From Bostrychus sinensis (lineage: Eukaryota; Chordata; Actinopteri; Gobiiformes; Eleotridae): a stretch of 64,000 nt of DNA. Below the pieces are notes generated by a model that searched no databases, was not told the origin of the DNA, and saw nothing but the letters and a program-made list of their open reading frames with translations. Positions 1 through 11,515 of this stretch are shown here, one piece after another. The translations under genes and the position numbers were made by a program. The number at the start of each line of letters is the position of its first letter. The first letter of the stretch is position 1. Where the stretch lies: assembly GCA_020698575.1 (NCBI GenBank), contig CM036239.1, forward strand, positions 9,385,263 to 9,449,262, written 5' to 3'.

Positions 1-764
1 CGGAGGATTAATACTGTATTTATATTTTAACAGAATCAACCAGCTGCAAAAATTAAAATATATACAAATATGAACATGTAATTTATAACATAACATATAA
101 TAATGTCAGGAGATAACCGCAGCATATCAGTGTTTATTGAATACTGATTACTCATAGGAACACTTCTGAGACACTAATCCCATATTCCACAGTGGCTGTT
201 GTATGCTCTTTTAATTATAGACAAGACTGACAATCGTAATTGTTTATGAATACAGCATGGTTTCACACAGAGCATTACAATGACAATGATTTGTCAGGTA
301 TCCAAGGTATTTGCTTTGTGCTGACATTGTCCCATTGTTACAGTGATCCCTCAGAGATGATTATTTCTAATTCAAACCTCAGCAAGATGTGTTAGTGAGC
401 ATGCATAACTTGTTAAGTGGAGGAGCAATTCCCTGCAGCAGCCGTTCAGAGAAAATGAGATCAACACAATGAAAATTTGATCTGAATGAGCTTTGGTGGG
501 TTCCACAGGTTTCTGTGTTATGGTGCAACACAGCTGTTCAGTAACAAAAACAGCTAATGTGGAATCAATAGTGCCTTGATAGTTCACATACCAATTGCTG
601 ATAAGAACATCTCACTCACTCATCCATTCATTTATTTTTTCACATGGCCACTCAATAATGATTTGAATCACAGTATAGAGATGGTACAATCTGACATTTG
701 GTTCCATGCATCCTTTTGGAGAATGGTCCCCTCAAGAAACCTTTCCACTTTCTGGTTGTTCAGT
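1..764. other. unassigned AT-rich DNA
   Basis: I see no gene or family-level repeat. Open frames are short, overlap on both strands and show no conserved motif. Confidence 0.5.
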
Positions 765-772
765 CTGACACA

Positions 773-1124
773 CAGGCCCTTCTTTTTGGGCAAATTAAGC
801 AGCTGCATAGGGCCCCACAGACATTAGAGGGCCATAAATATTCTGATTATATATTCTGCTTGCTATTGCCAGTCATTTTTGATGGGGGGCCAATACAGTC
901 TGTATATTAACTCAGTCTGCGTTTACCTGGGCCCCCTTTTCTGAGTTTGCAAATCAAAAATGTCTCAAAGCATTCATCCCATTAGAAAAACAGTCAGCCA
1001 GTGTTTTATTAAATTAAAATAAAATGTTATATAGTAAAATTTAAATGATCTCAAAAATTACTTGAGAGGCTTGGCCCCCAAACCTATCCTGCTTAGGGCC
1101 CCCAAATGTACAGGACCAGCACTG
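773..1124. mobile_element. non-autonomous hAT-type element
   Basis: A 352-bp element begins CAGGCCC and ends in a reverse complement of CAGTGCTGG. Both ends carry GGGGCC-rich subterminal sequence. It is flanked by CTGACACA (765-772) and GTGACACA (1125-1132), which match at 7 of 8 bases. CAG termini with an 8-bp target duplication are hAT hallmarks. There is no transposase frame, so it would have moved using a relative's transposase. The TIRs are short and diverged, which makes the superfamily call less sure than the insertion boundaries. Confidence 0.7.
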
Positions 1125-1132
1125 GTGACACA

Positions 1133-2087
1133 ACAGCACAATAAATGTTTAGCTTTGTGTGAAATGCTTTGATTTTTCATACTTCTTGCATTGATGAAAT
1201 TTATATTATTTCTAACCACAGAACAAATTTGATAAAAGTAAAATCATGGGTGGGCACCTGGCTAAATGTTACCTGTTGAACGAGAGCATTGCTGCACATA
1301 ATGACTTAATCCATGGTGGCTTGGATCCAACTGACCAGACACAGCAGCCGCTTAGCTTTGACTAATGAGCACATAGATTTTGCATGGCTGCTTTGCTACT
1401 ATTGTGGTCCATGTGTGATTTTGCTTTGTTATCTTTATCCTATTTATCACATTAGCTGGTGCATTAAATAGACAGTGACAGTGATGTTGTGGTATGATTT
1501 TGCAGTGTGGCACCTCGAGACAGAGATTGCAGTTGTAATGGTATTGTGTGATATTTTGTTAGACATTTCAGAACTAAATTCCCAACTGATGCAATGCTAT
1601 CGCTTTATTTTATTTCTGCTTTCTGCTTTCATGCCATATATCACTATGTTGCTAGATTGCTGTTTGCATATTTATTCTAAAGTGGCTTAGGTTAAACCCA
1701 ATGTATGAGGAAAAAAAAAAACCTGGCAAACGCATTGTTGTCCATTATGCGACTATTTTCCTTATTGAGGTGGACTTGCAGATGCAGTGGCAGATTGCTA
1801 TCATTCTGGTATTGAGACTGGTATCACGCTCAGACTGCAAAGCCACTGGTGATGGATTTTTATGTCATTTTAATTTCATGAGCCCAAACACTGCACCCAC
1901 TCCTTACCGCCCTTTATTTTGGAAAGGAGTTCGGAGTTAGGAGTGACTGCCAAGTTATGTGACATTTTGTAGCATACATCTATTTCATGAAACAAATCCC
2001 TTCCTCCCTTTATGCTGCTGCTTTGTGATATATATTGTCTGCAATTTTGATGTGTTAGTAGCAGGGAAAATTGACAAGTGTATAAGG
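1133..2087. other. unassigned DNA
   Basis: No gene or classified repeat seen. The sequence is AT-rich with short non-conserved frames. Confidence 0.45.
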
Positions 2088-2310
2088 AGTTGAGTAAGTT
2101 TGACAAGGGGCTAATTGCGATGGACTGGATCAGAGAATCTCCAAAACTGCAGCTCTGGTGTTCCTGGTCTGCAGTGGTCAGTATCAATCAAAAGTGGTGC
2201 GAGGAAGGAACAGTAGTGAACCGACGACAGGACGAGCTGATTTAAAGTTTCTTGTTTATATAGCGGTATATTTGGGAGGTGGTCATTATGTCTTTTGTCC
2301 TCTGCACCCT
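2088..2310 (+). mobile_element. Tc1-like transposon remnant with transposase N-terminus
   Basis: Translation around 2099-2240 gives FDKGLIAMDW, then SAVVSINQKWCEEGTVVNRR. This is the first helix-turn-helix (DNA-binding) part of a fish Tc1-like transposase. After the arginine-rich stretch the catalytic DDE core is missing. The sequence jumps to GAGGTGGTCATTATG (2275-2289), which resembles the 3' terminal repeat of the same family (GGTCATAATGTTATG). It is an internally deleted, inactive copy. Further family members lie at 59759-60690, 61446-62820 and 63868-63894. The 5' terminal repeat was not found, so the upstream limit is approximate. Confidence 0.75.
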
Positions 2311-5162
2311 GAGCCATTTTTGGCAAATTATCCTCCCCTAGACTTTTTTTTAATAAATAGGGCTATACAGTTCCACTCCAGTGAGCCACAGAGATGCTAC
2401 TTATACCATTTTTTTTTTCAGAACAACCTAAAGTTTAAGTCTGTGTGGGCTGATTTCATGTCAGTTGAGAATAAAAACTACCTACTTTTACAAAAAGGCA
2501 AAAGAAAACAAACATGCAAAAATGTAAAACATAAGCTCTCTTATTGAAAATTACAAAAGTAAATGTTTACAAACCTTTTGATGAATAAATACAATGTATA
2601 GACCCTTGTTAGGTGCAATATCAAATAAGAACAGTGTGGGTATAACTATTTGCTTTCTACATACATTTATTTCAAAAAAAGTGCCAGGTGCTTTGGGGAT
2701 AAACATTTGTTTTAGATTGTAAAATACAAGAGAAAAACAAATATGAATCAGATTTTTGTTAAAATACATGACTATTGATAAAAATATAAACTCTTGAAAA
2801 GTGCAATAACAAATTAGAACACTGTAGGTCATCAAATGCACTAAAAAGACATCTCAGCCCCCAACTGTGCTTTGCCAACATTTTACTAGCGACAGTTTGT
2901 GCATTTCTAAAGGGCCAATGATGTCATCAATGAAGTCAGAAAGTATTGTGGGTAATCAATATGGGAACTACAATGAAAGCTAATGAAAGCTAATGATATA
3001 AAATAATTGGTTTTGAAAGGATTTTTATCAGAAATGTGCAAAATTTGGGTTCATCATCTGGGTGGCACTCAACTGTAAAATGTCCACAAAAGACACTAAA
3101 CTCTCAGACGTCATAAAATGACCTCTTAAAAAGCTACAAAAATATCAAAAGCAGCTTTTGGATGGCACTAGTATTAACTTGAACTGGAGAAAAAACTAAG
3201 TAACTACTGCTTATGGTTACATAGATATTTTAATCTTAATAAAACATGTCCTCAGCAGTCGCCTGGGTCCAGTTAATATACTCTTTACACATTGGTCTTT
3301 CCAATATCCAGAAACAGCCAGAACTCTGCTCTGGGGGAAAAACCAAAATATTGTCATTTTAAGATTTATATGTCAAGAGCAAAAATCTATTTCCATTTTC
3401 AAAAATTAGAGCAAGTAGTCGGTCAGATGGAGAGTGAGCACACTGCATCACTGGTGTTGTGCAGGCGTATCGTGAGGAGGAGAGAGTGGGCTGGAACATC
3501 AGCTGGCTGAGGTGTTACAGTGGTACTGGCACAGGTCCTTCAGAGATATACTGTAATAACCACGTAGCTCCCTTTAATGAACACCTTTGGGTATTTGCCA
3601 TTATGATTAGGATTTAGCCACGGGAAACCACAGGGAGCTGTAGCGAACAAACATGTTAAGTCTCTCATTCATGTTTTAAGTGCTGTTTAGTGCTGCTCAA
3701 TGACAGGGTTTTGATCTGATGAGCCTGTGTGGTCAGGAATCACAATACAAGATTATGTAGGCATCCAAACCTGTGGGTTGCAATGGCCTTTGCTTTCTCA
3801 TGATAAAAACTGTATGAAATAGCTAATATTGCAGACTCCACATCTTATAAACATGGCTCTCTGCTTTAGTGTTCAGTCAGTATCTCTATAGATTCAGGCT
3901 ATTTCGCTCTACAACATATGTGCTTTACAGATGTATGGAGCATTGTGCTTGTGTTACAGTATATGCAAATTGAATGTGAAGAGGGCCAGTAAACAATTTC
4001 ACAAATATCTGAAAAGCAAGACATATTTACATTTAGAATACCATGCATATTTAGAAATTATACATATTTAAGAAGATTTTGTATTTAACTTGGATTGTTT
4101 TACATTCACATATGGCAGTAGTGAAACACAGGTTGATCTTGCACTGTTACTGTTCATTTTGTGAAAAAGGTGCTGTTTTGCATTTCATTCTATGCAAAAA
4201 GCAGGAAACCACTACTGTGGTGACAGAGTACACTGAAGGTGCCACCGCAATGAGCTGGTGAGCTTTGATAACAAATCTATTGAGGCTCAATTGTGACAAC
4301 CCATTGTCATATTGTTATGCAATGTGTTTGCATATTGTGAGTTTTTTGTTTAGGTAACAAAAGATTATTCCATCCATCTTTCCATCCATTCCATTCCAGC
4401 CCACAATAAATTGGTAAATGTTTACCTTTAGGTTGCTCATTTCCTTCTGTTATGGCAAAACACAACAAGCACTTCTGCTTAATGTACTGCACAATATGTG
4501 TGAATGTTGAATGTTAATGATAAGGTGCGTGACAAGACACAAATCCCACAAGACAAAATGATACATGAGCTTGAAGCCATGAAATTGAGACAAGATTTTT
4601 ACACTATTTATTTTTAGTAATTCCTAAAAATGAAATAAATGAAAAATTGAAAATCCTAAAATAACAAAATTATTTAGTTGCACTTTGAAATCAACTGGCA
4701 TTTACTCATCAACCTTAACAGAAATCTAGCTCTGACATTATGCTTTGACATTATGATATTTCTTTGCAGATTTTTGTGTAATTAGGTCAGTTGTGATGCA
4801 ATAAACAACACTGATGAGAATATTTCCAAAGTAGTTCCTCCTCACAGCTTTTGGTTTCTTCTTGTAAATAGTGCAGCAGGTCAGATGACTTACATTTCAG
4901 GAGTTTCAGAAGCATGTGAGCTGTTTTAAAAAAAGAAAATCAACTTCCCTCTTGCCTCATTATCCTCCTCTGCTTTTATTTTATGTGCTGACAACAGGAT
5001 TGTAATTTGTTTATCTGTGCAAAATGCTCAGCAAATCACTGCAGTGCAGAGTTAGAGTAGATAAACTTGTTGTAACTACGTCTTTTACAACTTATATCGT
5101 GGGCACATTCCATGTTGTTATTAAATCTGGACTGGAAAAGAAACATTTACCTTCTTCTGACC
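2311..5162. other. unassigned DNA with one weak direct repeat
   Basis: No gene seen. A direct repeat of about 28 bp occurs at 2611-2640 and 2801-2828 (GTGCAATA(T/A)CAAAT..AGAACA core), roughly 190 bp apart. It could be an old tandem duplication or a LINE 3' UTR. The rest is AT-rich and featureless to me. Confidence 0.4.
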
Positions 5163-5170
5163 ATCTAAAT

Positions 5171-5507
5171 GTGTTTCTCTAACTGTGGGCCTCCATTAGT
5201 GGTACTCAGGAGTGTTTTGCAGTGCAAGTCCTGATTTAGGTCACTTCTGAGTTTCATTCAGTGGCGGAGCAAAGACAACTGCTTAGTCCTGGTTTAGACT
5301 TTGTTTAGAGCTGGTTTAGGCCTGGTGCATTCCTTGTTTAAACCTTTTTTATTCCTTGATTAGTCCTGGTTTTGGCACAGTTTAGTCCCTATTTAATAAT
5401 GAATTTTTCTGGGTTAATCCCTATTTTGTTCCTTGGTTTAGACTAATCCTGATTTAGGCTCATTTTAGCCTAGGTGGTATTTATTGCAAAAGAGTTGAGA
5501 ACCATTG
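5171..5507. mobile_element. diverged hAT-type element with internal TTTAG repeats
   Basis: The right end AGTTGAGAACCATTG is an imperfect inverted copy of the left end GTGTTTCTCTAACTG. Flanks are ATCTAAAT (5163-5170) and ATCTAAAC (5508-5515), a 7-of-8 target duplication. TIRs reading TGGTTCTCAAC are typical of a common fish hAT MITE group, to which 19889-20352 also belongs. The middle (about 5282-5470) is a degenerate array of TTTAGTCCTGG-like motifs. No coding capacity. Confidence 0.6.
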
Positions 5508-5515
5508 ATCTAAAC

Positions 5516-8500
5516 AACACTGCTTTTAATAATTCATGTAGATATGCATGTAGAGAGACCCTGCAGTACAAATTGCAATGAGAAACTTGTGTAGACAAAC
5601 TATGACGTCACCACCATAGACATATTCCTACTGACCTCTGTTTCTGTAAACGCAGAGGGAACTTCCTAACAGGAAGACTTTTTTGAGACTGAGTACAAAG
5701 TCTTTTAAATGTGTCCGTACTGGGCTCAGGTTGGCTCAGGGCTAACCTCTACTCAAGCTTGTTTGTACCTTTGTGGCAGCTCATATGTTAGTGGCACTTG
5801 TAGTGAACTAATGCCTCCCAGAAACTCCCATAAGATTACACACTGAACATGATTACTCTGGTTCATCAGGTCGGCTTGTTTAATCATCAGACTGAATCAA
5901 AGAGGCTTTACTTGTTCATAAATAGAAAAAAAAAATGTTGTTCATTTATTGTGGTCTCATCCAAACTTTGACTAATACAGCAGAGCTCGATACAGTTTCT
6001 GTTGCAATCTGTGAAGCTGTTTTTTAATGGACTAAAAGCAAAAAAATATATACATTGTTTTGAATTGACGTCAACAACATTACATACCAGCATTACACCA
6101 ACAAATCTATCTAAATATATCAGCAGTTCAATTTAAAGTAAAATCCATATAGTTTACTGTAGATTCAGTTCACACAAAGTGACATGATTATGCTGTACAG
6201 TTAAGAAAAAACAAAATTCAGTTTCTCATTAATGTTGAATATAACATAATATTACCTTATCATCACAATTAAAACGCATTTTCTTTCCTTTCAGTTTTAT
6301 GGGCAGTGATTTAGATATATTTTTTTGACACAGGTGTTATGCCAGGTGCCCTTTATGCCAGAACACTCTCTATTTATCCAGTCTTGGGACCACCACATGG
6401 AGTACAATTGCTTGACTCCTTGTGGCTGGATTATATGGAATAAATACTTGAAACATTTTTCTCTACGTGTATTGAATAATATATGGTTTTCACTTTTTGA
6501 AATGAAATACATTCATTTTTCCACAGTGTTCTTATTCATTGATATGAGCCTTGCACTAACATTCACAAACATTTGAAGATTGCACAGTCACTGCACAAAA
6601 ATGTATTCTTGTTATATTGTACTTGGATGGTTAGTCATGTCTTACTGTGGGGTTTCTGTCAACCTAATTGGCAATTTTAGACATTTTATGGACAGATATG
6701 ACAAATAATTATAGGGAGTCCATCATTTGAAACTTATTTTTTCATGTCAAATGCATTTTCCTGGTTCATAGTCACACATTAATGGTGTGTTAAATGGATT
6801 TAACCATTTTTGGGCTTTGGGGAAGTGCAATACCAACTGCACTTTAAAGCCATGTACATAAAAGTGCAATATTTTAGAGTAGTTTTATTAGAATTTGATC
6901 TTTTGTGCAATATATTATACCATGAGTTTGTGCAAATACTTTATGTAGTTTTAACAGTGTATGGATATTTGTGCAATACCTTTACCAGATAGTTCTGAGA
7001 AATAAGGGTGGTTATTTTGGGGAGAACCATCTTGTGAAGTGACTCCAATGAGCTGGGCATGCTGACCTTTGGGGAATATAATAGTGCAATACCTTTTTTT
7101 AGATCATTAGTGTTTTCTGCCTGTGCAGCTGTATTCACTTACGTTTTTATGTCATAGCATTTTCTAATAGGTTCCTCTTGTGAAACAGCAAAGGAGTAAA
7201 GGAGCTTATTTACTGCTGTTATGTAATACCTTCTCTTGGACACAATAATTTCGTCATGGTTGCAAAAGAGACGATAAGGAAACTACTTCTGCTTACTTAT
7301 TTGATTCACCATCCACTCAGGGAGTTTGTCAACATTCAGAAATATACTTATCTATACAGGATGGTGTAATACTGTTATAACGTTTGTGCTTGTCTTGGCA
7401 TAAAATTGAACCTGACAATTTATTTCTTTGGAAAGCAGATAGTTATATAGCACTATGATGGGAAGTATTCTAGCAATAGTAACACAGTCAGAGCTATTAA
7501 GCGCTCTTTAAGTGCTTATGTGCAGTGATAAAAGTGTCTGCTGCTTTTAGTTATTGATCTGTCTCAAAGAGAACATGGGGGAACTCTTTAGGGAAACAAA
7601 GGCAATCATAAAATCAATAGTCAGCTTAATTATCTGAGACAAATGACAAGTTACTACTGCCAAACTGCCAAAGGGAAGCATAAAGATACATTTGAGGCTA
7701 CACTGGCCATTTAACGCTGATCTCAGAAAGTGGTTCCAAAGTGAAACTCACCAATGAAGTCTGTGCTCTCATAGTTGGTTCTATTTCCAAGTCCGGTGTC
7801 AACTCAAGTAATCTTCTCTTTCTGACGACAAATGACGTTTATTCTCATTATGTTATTGTTGTTTTGCAGTGTGTAGCTTTGGGAGCGTGCCTCGCTAACT
7901 CACAGGATGTGATGTCAACAATGATATTACGCTGTGCGGTTGCAATAGCAGATGTTTATTGGTCAGTGCTTTCTGGAGTGGGCGGGGTTCATGGGAGAGG
8001 TGTGGGCTCATGCACCCAAATCTAACTGGAGTACTCCAACAGGTGTGAATGAAGCACAAAACAACTCCAGGTATGTTTTTGATAAGGGAACAACAATATA
8101 ACGTGGTTATAGGTTTGTTTTTATGTGACTATTAATTTTAAATATATATTTACCCCTAACTCATAGTACACCCTGATGTTTTTTAAACCTCTTTGCCCCA
8201 GTCAACAAATAACATGACACCTGGCTGGTCCGCCATATATACATTTACGTTTGTCTATAACAGTTACACTCTGGTGAACTTTACAGCCACTGTTGTCACA
8301 GCTTGTTTTATGGCTTCCCTGTGGCTCATAGACATTTACAAACACATTTTGGAAAAGACATTTTCTTATCATCTTAAAAGTAGCAAATGCAGAATATGTT
8401 CTTGTCATGTGACCCTGAGGGGTCAATAAAGGAGAGTAACCATCCGAGACAAGAGGCTGTGAGTCAATAATCTCATTCCACTAACTGCTGTAGATGTCTC

Positions 8501-9674
8501 CTGTCCTTTCTAGAGCTGCTTAAAACTAAGTCAGTGTACTGTACGCCATCTATGATGCAGTGGTAGAAGTTGGTCAGAAGCTCTTGATGGGCTGAGGTCT
8601 GTATGTTCACCTGACATGACATGACCAAGACTTCTCTCTATTATCCTATCTACCCTCTCTATTAAAAAAACTAACAAAAAAACAATTGACCTTGTTTTTT
8701 TGTTTTCTTGCTATATGCAATTTCCATCAAGCTCCATCTCCTCCACTTCCTAAACTACAACCAGACATTCGTATGCTATTTAAAAATGTGAATTGGCACA
8801 CAGCATGTCACCTGCCATGTTACAATATGATCTTCCATTCTACACACAGTTGAGAGATGACCACAAACTATGACTACATAAAAACTTCTCAGCTAACAGA
8901 TCACCATAAGCACATAGAGGAAGATACTGTATGTATAGGTGTAACGTCTCATTGAGTCTGTGTCACTTCCGCAACAAACTGCACTGTGTCCAGGCTGATA
9001 TTTGCTGGGACAATCAATAAATGAATATGCACAATGTTTTTATGGAGAATAAAGTTTAAATACATAAAAACGTTAGCCTGTAGTATAGAAACAAAACAAA
9101 ATACTCTGAAATAAAAATAAGCATAACAAAATTCTAATATTTTAATGAAATTGCAACCAGGTAATATTGTTGTTGTCACATCCTGTGTTATAATGAGAAC
9201 AAACCTAATGTTTACATGGATCATGCAGTGAGAGTACGATGCATTGTCATCAGAAACAGCAGTTTACTAAAGTTGTTGACACCAGACTTCAGCTGCAAAC
9301 GGGACCAGCTATGAGTGCCTTTGAAAGACTTTCTGATCAGCATTAAATGGCCAATGTTGCCGCAAATGAAAAAATAGCAAGTTTTCACTCACGTACATAG
9401 TATACATGTTTTCACCCAAAATGTACATAATCAACGAACTGTGAGACTGAAGAAGCATTCACTGTGTAGATTTTCTGGGAGACTAGGTTGATTTGTTTGC
9501 AACATGTAATGGAACATGGCGCACAGTGTAAGAAGACTGGCTTACTGCAGATTTTTGTGCATATATCAGGACTGGGCCACACATCTCATCCATTTCAGTT
9601 CACACAAGTGATTATTACACACATTTTGCTATAGAGTATACTGTTCTACAATAGTGAGCTGTAAAACACCAACC
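5516..9674. other. unassigned DNA; GTGCAATA cluster at 6824-7093
   Basis: No gene is recognised. Between 6824 and 7093 the motif GTGCAAT(A) recurs about five times at 30-110 bp spacing (6824, 6866, 6904, 6970, 7083). Such runs occur in some fish LINE 3' UTRs, but nothing else here confirms that. The short frames near 7741-8025 and 8193-8429 lack conserved motifs. Confidence 0.35.
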
Positions 9675-10075
9675 ACCTGCACCTTTTTTTCCCCCCATTC
9701 TTTCATTTTCTTTTCATCACTGCTCCCACTGACCGCTCCACTTCGGTCTTTCTCATTCACACACATGTATTCTCTCCTGCTGCGGCTAACCTTCATTCCT
9801 CTCCTTTCCTGAGCGTACATCCACCTCCTTAAGTTTACTCCACCTGCTCTACAGGTCGCAACATCACCTGCAATCATTGTAGTCCATGGAAATTCCTGTC
9901 TAACCTAAGCTGTCAGCTCTTCCATTGTCACAGCAAACAGGAAAACACTAAGAGTCGATCCTTGATGCAGTCCCATCTCCACCTTTAACTCTTGTTTCAC
10001 ATCTACAGCACACCTCAACAATGTCTTACTGTTATCGTGTCCTGCACCACTCTAACATACTACTACTGCCACTAC
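9675..10075 (-). mobile_element. RTE-type LINE reverse transcriptase fragment
   Basis: Read on the minus strand, 10075 to 9675 encodes the palm and thumb of an RTE-clade LINE reverse transcriptase. Recognisable stretches are MGLHQGSTLSVFLFAVTMEE, VRQEFPWTTMIAGDVATC and RRGMKVSRSRREYMCVNE. The family's catalytic FADD box is replaced by IAGD, and a stop interrupts ELTA*VRQE. The copy is therefore dead. The endonuclease domain and the 3' end are absent. The clade call rests on the HQGS..FLFA, EFPWT and RRGMKVSRSKTEYMC landmarks. Confidence 0.8.
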
Positions 10076-10299
10076 AGAGTTCCTCACACAATATTTGCAG
10101 TTTACATCCTGTCTACAACTCAACACGTGATGAAGTAATAACAAACTTGCACAGTTGCTCCACACAGGTGACTCAAAAAATGCTTGTGACACCATTGCCA
10201 TCATTGCTTTAGCTGTCTTTGTTTATATATCATCAAAATATCAATTACAACATGAAATTTGCATTTGCATTTGCACCGATGTTCTGCTCAGCTGCTCTC
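10076..10299. other. short unassigned spacer
   Basis: Probably more decayed LINE flank, but no motif can be read. Confidence 0.3.
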
Positions 10300-10500
10300 A
10301 TCAGGCACTAGAGGCTCCTGTGGCAGGACGCGGTGCAGGTGCCAGTACCACACAGTGATGCAGGTGGTCAGGGTGTTCTTGATGGCCCCTATGTAAAAGG
10401 TGCACATAATGAGGGCTGGGGCTCTGGCTCTCCTCAGTTTAGAGAGGGAGTAGATGCGCTGATGTCCTTTCTTGGCTAGCGATGCAGTGTTTGTGAACCA
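10300..10500 (-). mobile_element. LINE ORF2 C-terminal fragment
   Basis: The minus-strand translation contains FTNTASLAKKGHQRIYSLSK, then FYIGAIKNTLTTCITVWYWH. This matches the region after the reverse transcriptase in fish CR1/L2/Rex1-type LINEs, where the family pattern is NT..L.KKA.QRLYFLR....ILT.CITAWYG. About 70 codons are preserved with no upstream catalytic domain. It ends against a Harbinger-like fragment at about 10505. Orientation matches the RTE fragment next to it, but the two belong to different clades. Confidence 0.65.
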
Positions 10501-10504
10501 CAAG

Positions 10505-10664
10505 TGTGTCTTTTCTTCATGCAAAATTCTCAGCTGCATTTCGGATTTGCGGCAGCCATTACTTGGGCAGTTGTAGTTGTTGCATTTGTAAATCAGATGC
10601 AACCCGCTCACAAATACCAAATGCTACACACGCAATTTAGCACCTGTCTTAGAAAATCTGGCCC
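10505..10664. mobile_element. partial copy of the 52.9-kb Harbinger-type element
   Basis: Sequence from about 10518 to the terminal AGAAAATCTGGCCC aligns with the last about 160 bp of the element at 52894-54130. Shared blocks include GCAAAATTCTCA, GATTTGCGGCAGC, CACAAATACCA and TGTCTTAG. Only the right end is present. The left side is truncated near the LINE fragment. Confidence 0.65.
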
Positions 10665-11134
10665 TATCTGTTTTTCTTTTGGAATAAATTACTTTTCCAC
10701 AATATTAAAAATTTTTGGCACCAAATAATGCAACCACATTTTCAGGCTGACCTGTTTTCGCGCCATTGTCCGAGTGTCCCAAGTGTCAGCTGCTTTTTTA
10801 TTGTTGTTATGAAATGTGTTCCTCTGTGTGAAAGCACACTCTGCTCTGTCAGATTTTTAGAAGCTGACACCATTAATCACTCAAGTATACACAAAATACA
10901 CAACAGTGTTATCTGCTTTATGTGCTGCTGTTGGGGGAATAAATAAGGAGCGTACCCAGAAATCAACTTTGATCACCTTCTTCATGTAAAATCATCGTTC
11001 TGTTTGTTGTCTTTGTGTTTCATCTGGGGAAAAATGTGTTCAGCAGGATTTATTGTGATGGTAGCTTCTAAATGCTTTGTTCATAAGACGTGAGAGATGC
11101 TGTCATTAAATGTAAAGCTTTTCTTAAGACTTTC
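10665..11134. other. unassigned DNA
   Basis: No gene or classified repeat recognised. Confidence 0.4.
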
Positions 11135-11515
11135 AAAGGCAAATCCAAACCAAGATGGTGCACTCTCACTTAGCAAAATGGACAAGCTGCCACTGCTGAG
11201 GAGATGAAACAGGGACTTTTCTTCTTCATCTTGTGCATTGTGTTTTACGGAGACATGGCTTTGTGGACAGATCCCGGACTCTGCGCTACAGCTGGAGGGA
11301 TTTCGACTTCTCCGAGCGGATTGCCACACAGAACTTTCCTGCAAAACTAAAGGTGGAGGTGTCGGCTTTTACATCAACAGTGGCTGGTGTACTGACAGGA
11401 CTGTGATTTCCCAACACTGCTCTCCTGCTCTGGAGATCCCACACGGGGAGGCCATACAGACTCCCCTCAGAGAGATCATGATTCACTTATTTGTGCTAGT
11501 TATATGCTATATATA
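11135..11515 (+). mobile_element. LINE endonuclease-domain fragment (CR1/L2-type)
   Basis: The frame around 11238-11460 reads CFTETWLCGQIPDSALQLEG, FRLLRADCHTELSCKTKGGG and VGFYINSGWC. TETWL with IPDS, RAD and KGGG is the core of an apurinic/apyrimidinic-type endonuclease from CR1/L2-group LINEs. The upstream SLSKMDKLPLL segment also fits. After HCSPALE the match decays, and no reverse transcriptase follows. It is a 5' or internal fragment with no active partner in the window. Confidence 0.75.
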
